Assembly (NCBI GenBank): GCA_938012815.1 | Contig: CALLVV010000040.1 | Location: 1 to 9,880, forward strand | Length of the DNA stretch: 9,880 bases | Source of the DNA: an uncultured Propionibacteriaceae bacterium | GTDB lineage: Bacteria > Actinomycetota > Actinomycetes > Propionibacteriales > Propionibacteriaceae | Direction of reading: 5' to 3' | Shown: positions 7,390 through 9,880 of the stretch, piece after piece | How the letters are laid out: the number at the start of each line of letters is the position of its first letter | Numbering within the stretch: the first letter of the stretch is position 1 | Program-made: the position numbers and the translations under genes | The notes under the pieces: model-generated | Told to the model about the DNA's origin: nothing | The model's input: only the letters and a program-made list of their open reading frames with translations | The model's database searches: none

Positions 7390-8465
7390 GCGACGCCCTG
7401 AGTCCGTATTCAGCCGTGCTGCTGGCCTCCTACGGCGGTCCACGCCGCCCCGAAGACGTGTTGCCTTTCATGCGCAACGCCACCGCCGGTCGCGGGGTGC
7501 CGGACGAACGTCTGCTGGAGGTCTCCCAGCACTACCAACTCTTCGGTGGACGCTCCCCCATCAACGAGCAGAACGAAGCGCTCCGTGACGCTCTCGTGGC
7601 GGAGTTGAAAAGACGAGGCTGCCCCCGCCCCGTCGTGATCGGGAACCGCAACTGGACCCCTTTCTTCGCCGAGACCGTCTCCGCCCTGCACCGTGACCGT
7701 CACGACAGGGTGGTGGCGTTGACCACCGCCGCGTATTCCTGCTATTCCGCCTGTCGTCAGTACCGGGAGGACCTGGCCGCCGTCATGGAACAGGTATCCG
7801 GCGTGATCATCGACAAGGTCGGCCCCTATTCGGAGCGCGACGGTTTCATCTCGGCCAACGTGGACTCCCTGGTCGCGGCCGTGCAGGCGCTACGGTCCCG
7901 GATCGGCGACGGTGTGATGAAGGTGTTGTTCGTCACGCATTCCATTCCGATCGCCATGAACGCCGCCTCCGCCGACGGCACCTCCGCTGCCCGCTACGAC
8001 GCCCAGCACATCAGGGTTGCCTCCCGGGTGGCCGAGGCCGCCGAGACCCACCTGGGTGAGCGTCTCGACTGGGAGCTGGTCTACTGTTCCCGTTCGGGCA
8101 GCCCGCACATTCCGTGGCTCGAACCCGACATCAACGACCGCCTGGCTGAGTTGACGGGCGTCGCCGGCGTGGTGGCCGCCCCGATCGGTTTCATCAGCGA
8201 CCACATGGAAGTTGCCTATGACCTGGACACCCAGGCCCGCGAATCGGCGGCAGCGGCCGGTTTCGACTACGAACGCGCCGCCACCGCCGGTGTCCACCCG
8301 GACTTCATCGCCACCCTGGCCGATCTTCTTCTCGAGCAGGCCGCCGTGGCGCGGGGCGAACTCGCCCCACCCGACCATCCCTGCCTCACGGAGCCGGCGA
8401 GTTGCTGCCTCCCCCATCCGCAGAAGGAGCAAACCCATGTCCCATCCACATCACACGCACACTGA
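7386..8465 (+). CDS. hemH: Ferrochelatase, coproporphyrin type (CpfC), probable [2Fe-2S] enzyme
   Basis: This enzyme inserts Fe2+ into coproporphyrin III to give coprohaem. The 359-residue product shows the ferrochelatase core: AVLLASYGGPRRPEDV at the N-terminus, HYQLFGGRSPIN (49-60), VTHSIP (183-188) with the metal-site His H185, and APIGFISDHMEVAYDLD (265-281) with the matching acidic/His metal site. Cysteines C123 (SACRQYRED), C333, C340 and C341 (HPCLTEPASCC) match the one internal plus three C-terminal ligands known for the [2Fe-2S] cluster of the Mycobacterium enzyme. The final spacing is CX6CC, whereas I recall CX6CXC in Mycobacterium. The last 18 residues lie beyond the cluster and partly overlap the hemQ coding region (29 nt). 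It follows hemA with a 4-nt overlap. Confidence 0.97.
   Translation: MSDALSPYSAVLLASYGGPRRPEDVLPFMRNATAGRGVPDERLLEVSQHYQLFGGRSPINEQNEALRDALVAELKRRGCPRPVVIGNRNWTPFFAETVSALHRDRHDRVVALTTAAYSCYSACRQYREDLAAVMEQVSGVIIDKVGPYSERDGFISANVDSLVAAVQALRSRIGDGVMKVLFVTHSIPIAMNAASADGTSAARYDAQHIRVASRVAEAAETHLGERLDWELVYCSRSGSPHIPWLEPDINDRLAELTGVAGVVAAPIGFISDHMEVAYDLDTQARESAAAAGFDYERAATAGVHPDFIATLADLLLEQAAVARGELAPPDHPCLTEPASCCLPHPQKEQTHVPSTSHAH
8424..8429 (+). promoter_or_regulatory. Shine-Dalgarno site of hemQ
   Basis: AAGGAG lies seven nucleotides before the ATG at 8437, inside the 3' end of hemH. It is the best Shine-Dalgarno in the window. It fixes the hemQ start against in-frame codons further upstream. 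Confidence 0.8.
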
Positions 8466-9150
8466 TCCCCGCGACCATCTGATTCCGGCCGAGGAAGTCA
8501 ACGCCACCCCGCACTACGTGATGTATTCGGTGTTCCGCACCGTGGGTCCGCTGCACGATCCCGACACCGCGGCCACGGAGAAGGCGGTTCTCGACACCGG
8601 GGTGAGCATCCGCGGCTGGTACGACATCGGTGGTTTCCGCGCCAACGCTGACCTGATGCTGTGGACCCTGGCCGACGACCCGCACCAGCTGCAGGCTGCC
8701 TACCACGCGCTGCGTGGCTCCGGGCTGGGCCGGGACCTGGACCCGGTGTGGTCCTGCATCGGTGTGCACCGCCCCGCCGAGTTCAACCGCGGCCACACCC
8801 CGGCCTGTTTCTCCGGTGTCGCACCCCGCCCGTGGGCGTGCGTCTACCCGTTCGTGCGCAGCTACGACTGGTACTACATGGATGAGGAGCACCGCTCCAA
8901 GATGCTGGCCGCCCATGGCCGCATGGGCCGCGAGTACCCCGACGTGCCGGGTTCCACCACCTCGGCCTTCGCGCTGAACGACTACGAGTGGCTGCTGGCC
9001 TTCGAGGCCGACGAGTTGCACCGCCTCACCGACGCGATGCGGCACCAGCGTGGGGCCGAGGCCCGGTTGTACGTGCGCGAAGAGATCCCGTTCTTCACCG
9101 GTCCCCGTGTCACCCTCGAGGAGTGGGTCTCCCGCCAGCCCCGGCGCTGA
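8437..9150 (+). CDS. hemQ: Coprohaem decarboxylase HemQ/ChdC (chlorite dismutase family)
   Basis: This enzyme performs the last step, the peroxide-dependent oxidative decarboxylation of two propionates of coprohaem to give haem b. The 237-residue length fits actinobacterial HemQ. Motifs include HYVMYSVFRT near the N-terminus, SIRGWYDIGGFRANADLMLW (57-76), FNRGHTPACFSG with H120 (candidate distal base), and FVRSYDWYYM with Y143 as the likely radical tyrosine. KMLAAHGRMGREYPDV supplies H160, the probable proximal haem ligand. Residue roles are assigned by analogy with the Corynebacterium enzyme. The first 14 residues are unusually His-rich (six His), encoded where the gene overlaps hemH. It is the last gene of the rightward operon, followed by a strong hairpin. 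Confidence 0.97.
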   Translation: MSHPHHTHTDPRDHLIPAEEVNATPHYVMYSVFRTVGPLHDPDTAATEKAVLDTGVSIRGWYDIGGFRANADLMLWTLADDPHQLQAAYHALRGSGLGRDLDPVWSCIGVHRPAEFNRGHTPACFSGVAPRPWACVYPFVRSYDWYYMDEEHRSKMLAAHGRMGREYPDVPGSTTSAFALNDYEWLLAFEADELHRLTDAMRHQRGAEARLYVREEIPFFTGPRVTLEEWVSRQPRR

Positions 9151-9190
9151 GAGGTCCGGCATTCCCTGAAGCCGATCGGGTTGACGAGAT

Positions 9191-9229
9191 CACGTGGGGT
9201 GGGGCATTCGAGATGCCCCACCCCACGTG
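9191..9229. terminator. Hairpin between convergent hemQ and hemD2, probable bidirectional terminator
   Basis: Two perfectly complementary 17-bp arms (9191-9207 and 9213-9229) enclose a 5-nt loop, giving a very GC-rich stem. It lies 40 bp after the hemQ stop and 16 bp after the hemD-like stop on the other strand, so it is placed to end both transcripts. There is no real U-tract on either side (only CTTCGGTTCC rightward). It is therefore either a U-less actinobacterial terminator or one that only stalls polymerase. Confidence 0.8.
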
Positions 9230-9245
9230 GCTTCGGTTCCGTCCC

Positions 9246-9880
9246 CTAGCCCTCGATGACCTCGCGGAGGAGCCTCAGAACCTCGGCCGAGGAGTAGTTC
9301 TCGGTGGTTGCGGCCACCTTGATCCCGGCCCGTTCCAGCACCTTGGCGGCGGAGTCGCCGACGGCGAACACCAGCACCTCGGGATGCCAGCCGAGGAGAC
9401 GCCCCACGGCTATCGCATTCGAACCCGAGGTGACGATCACCGCGTCGAATGCGCCCTCCTCCCACATCTCGCGGATGTCAGTGGGTGCCTCCCGCAACAG
9501 CTGCATGGTGTAGACAGGAATCAGCTGGGCCTTCCAGCCCTTCGCGTGAAGCCCGGAGATGAATCCCGGCGCGAGCAGGGCCGATCCGGGCACCAGGACC
9601 GTTCCCGTCCCGTCGCCCCGAGGCCAGATCTCGAGGAGCGCGGGAACACCGGCCGCCCCCTCGGGCACCAGGTCGACGTGGTAACCCATCTCGCGCAGTG
9701 CATCCGCCGTTCCGGCGCCTACGGCGGCGATCTTCGCATTCTTCGGGAGTTGCCAACCAAGTTCCCGGATACTCTCGACGGCACGCACCGAGGTGAACGC
9801 CACCCAGTCGGCGCCGTCCAAGGTGGAACTGACCGCAAGCACCTCGCGGCGCTGCAGCGTCACGGAGGTGACGTCCAAGC
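9246..9880 (-). CDS. hemD: Second uroporphyrinogen-III synthase-like protein (partial, N-terminus beyond window)
   Basis: About 211 codons are visible, open to the right edge and ending with TAG at 9246-9248. The sequence parallels the HemD half of the HemC-HemD fusion block by block. ADWVAFTSVRAVESI matches ADWSVVTSARTVETL. IAAVGAGTADALREMGYHVDLVP, VLVPGSAL, the PVYTM tyrosine segment, DAVIVTSGS and the AKVL helix all have counterparts. It should catalyse ring closure of hydroxymethylbilane with inversion of ring D. The first visible residues align with about residue 331 of the fusion, so roughly 30 N-terminal residues of the HemD fold are missing, more if it is also fused to another domain. 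There is no C-terminal extension after the fold. It converges on hemQ and is not part of either coupled operon. It could supply sirohaem or cobalamin synthesis, or be a diverged paralogue (inference). Confidence 0.88.
   Translation of the reverse strand, partial: LDVTSVTLQRREVLAVSSTLDGADWVAFTSVRAVESIRELGWQLPKNAKIAAVGAGTADALREMGYHVDLVPEGAAGVPALLEIWPRGDGTGTVLVPGSALLAPGFISGLHAKGWKAQLIPVYTMQLLREAPTDIREMWEEGAFDAVIVTSGSNAIAVGRLLGWHPEVLVFAVGDSAAKVLERAGIKVAATTENYSSAEVLRLLREVIEG

Noticed and set aside
8212..8436. Upstream extension of the hemQ frame
   Set aside because: It overlaps conserved hemH sequence and lacks family motifs, while a strong Shine-Dalgarno precedes the ATG at 8437.
8386..9162. 258-codon minus-strand frame opposite hemQ
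   Set aside because: It is antisense to the conserved hemQ, Gly/Val/His-rich, and has no motif.
9246..9880. The second hemD as a decaying pseudogene
   Set aside because: The visible 211 codons have no stop or frameshift and keep the family's conserved positions, including the tyrosine. It looks like a functional gene cut by the window edge.
1..9880. Mobile elements, CRISPR arrays, tRNA/rRNA genes or a hidden defence system
   Set aside because: Coding density is close to 99% with haem genes. No direct-repeat array, transposase motif or tRNA-like fold was seen.

Overview
The window is a compact haem-biosynthesis locus from a GC-rich bacterium, almost certainly an actinomycete (Actinomycetota). 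The evidence is the strong G/C bias at third codon positions, a coproporphyrin-type haem pathway (HemY/CgoX, HemH/CpfC and HemQ/ChdC), and a ferrochelatase with the C-terminal cysteine cluster of actinobacterial enzymes. The gene set and divergent layout make Propionibacteriaceae (Cutibacterium/Arachnia relatives) the best guess. That is an inference from memory, not something the DNA proves.

Layout. Two divergent gene strings start from a 47-bp gap at 6071-6117. Leftward (minus strand) run hemE, hemY, a hemC-hemD fusion, hemB and hemL, with hemL running off the left edge. Adjacent genes overlap by 4, 4, 4 and 13 nt, so this is one translationally coupled operon. Rightward (plus strand) run hemA, hemH and hemQ, overlapping by 4 and 29 nt. 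After hemQ, a 95-bp gap holds a 17-bp perfect hairpin that looks like a terminator. A second, separate uroporphyrinogen-III synthase gene (hemD-like, minus strand) converges on it and runs off the right edge.

Function. Together the genes cover every enzymatic step from glutamyl-tRNA to haem b by the coproporphyrin-dependent route. HemA and HemL make 5-aminolaevulinate. HemB, HemC and HemD make uroporphyrinogen III. HemE decarboxylates it to coproporphyrinogen III. HemY oxidises that to coproporphyrin III, HemH inserts iron, and HemQ decarboxylates coprohaem to haem b. No transcription factor, RNA gene, mobile element or CRISPR array is visible.

I do not see an undescribed system. The points most worth a second look are the two related HemD copies (one fused to HemC, one free-standing), a sequence-divergent HemA with a C-terminal Cys-Pro motif, the metal-ligand patterns of HemB and HemH, a small palindrome in the divergent promoter gap, and the His-rich start of HemQ inside the hemH overlap.
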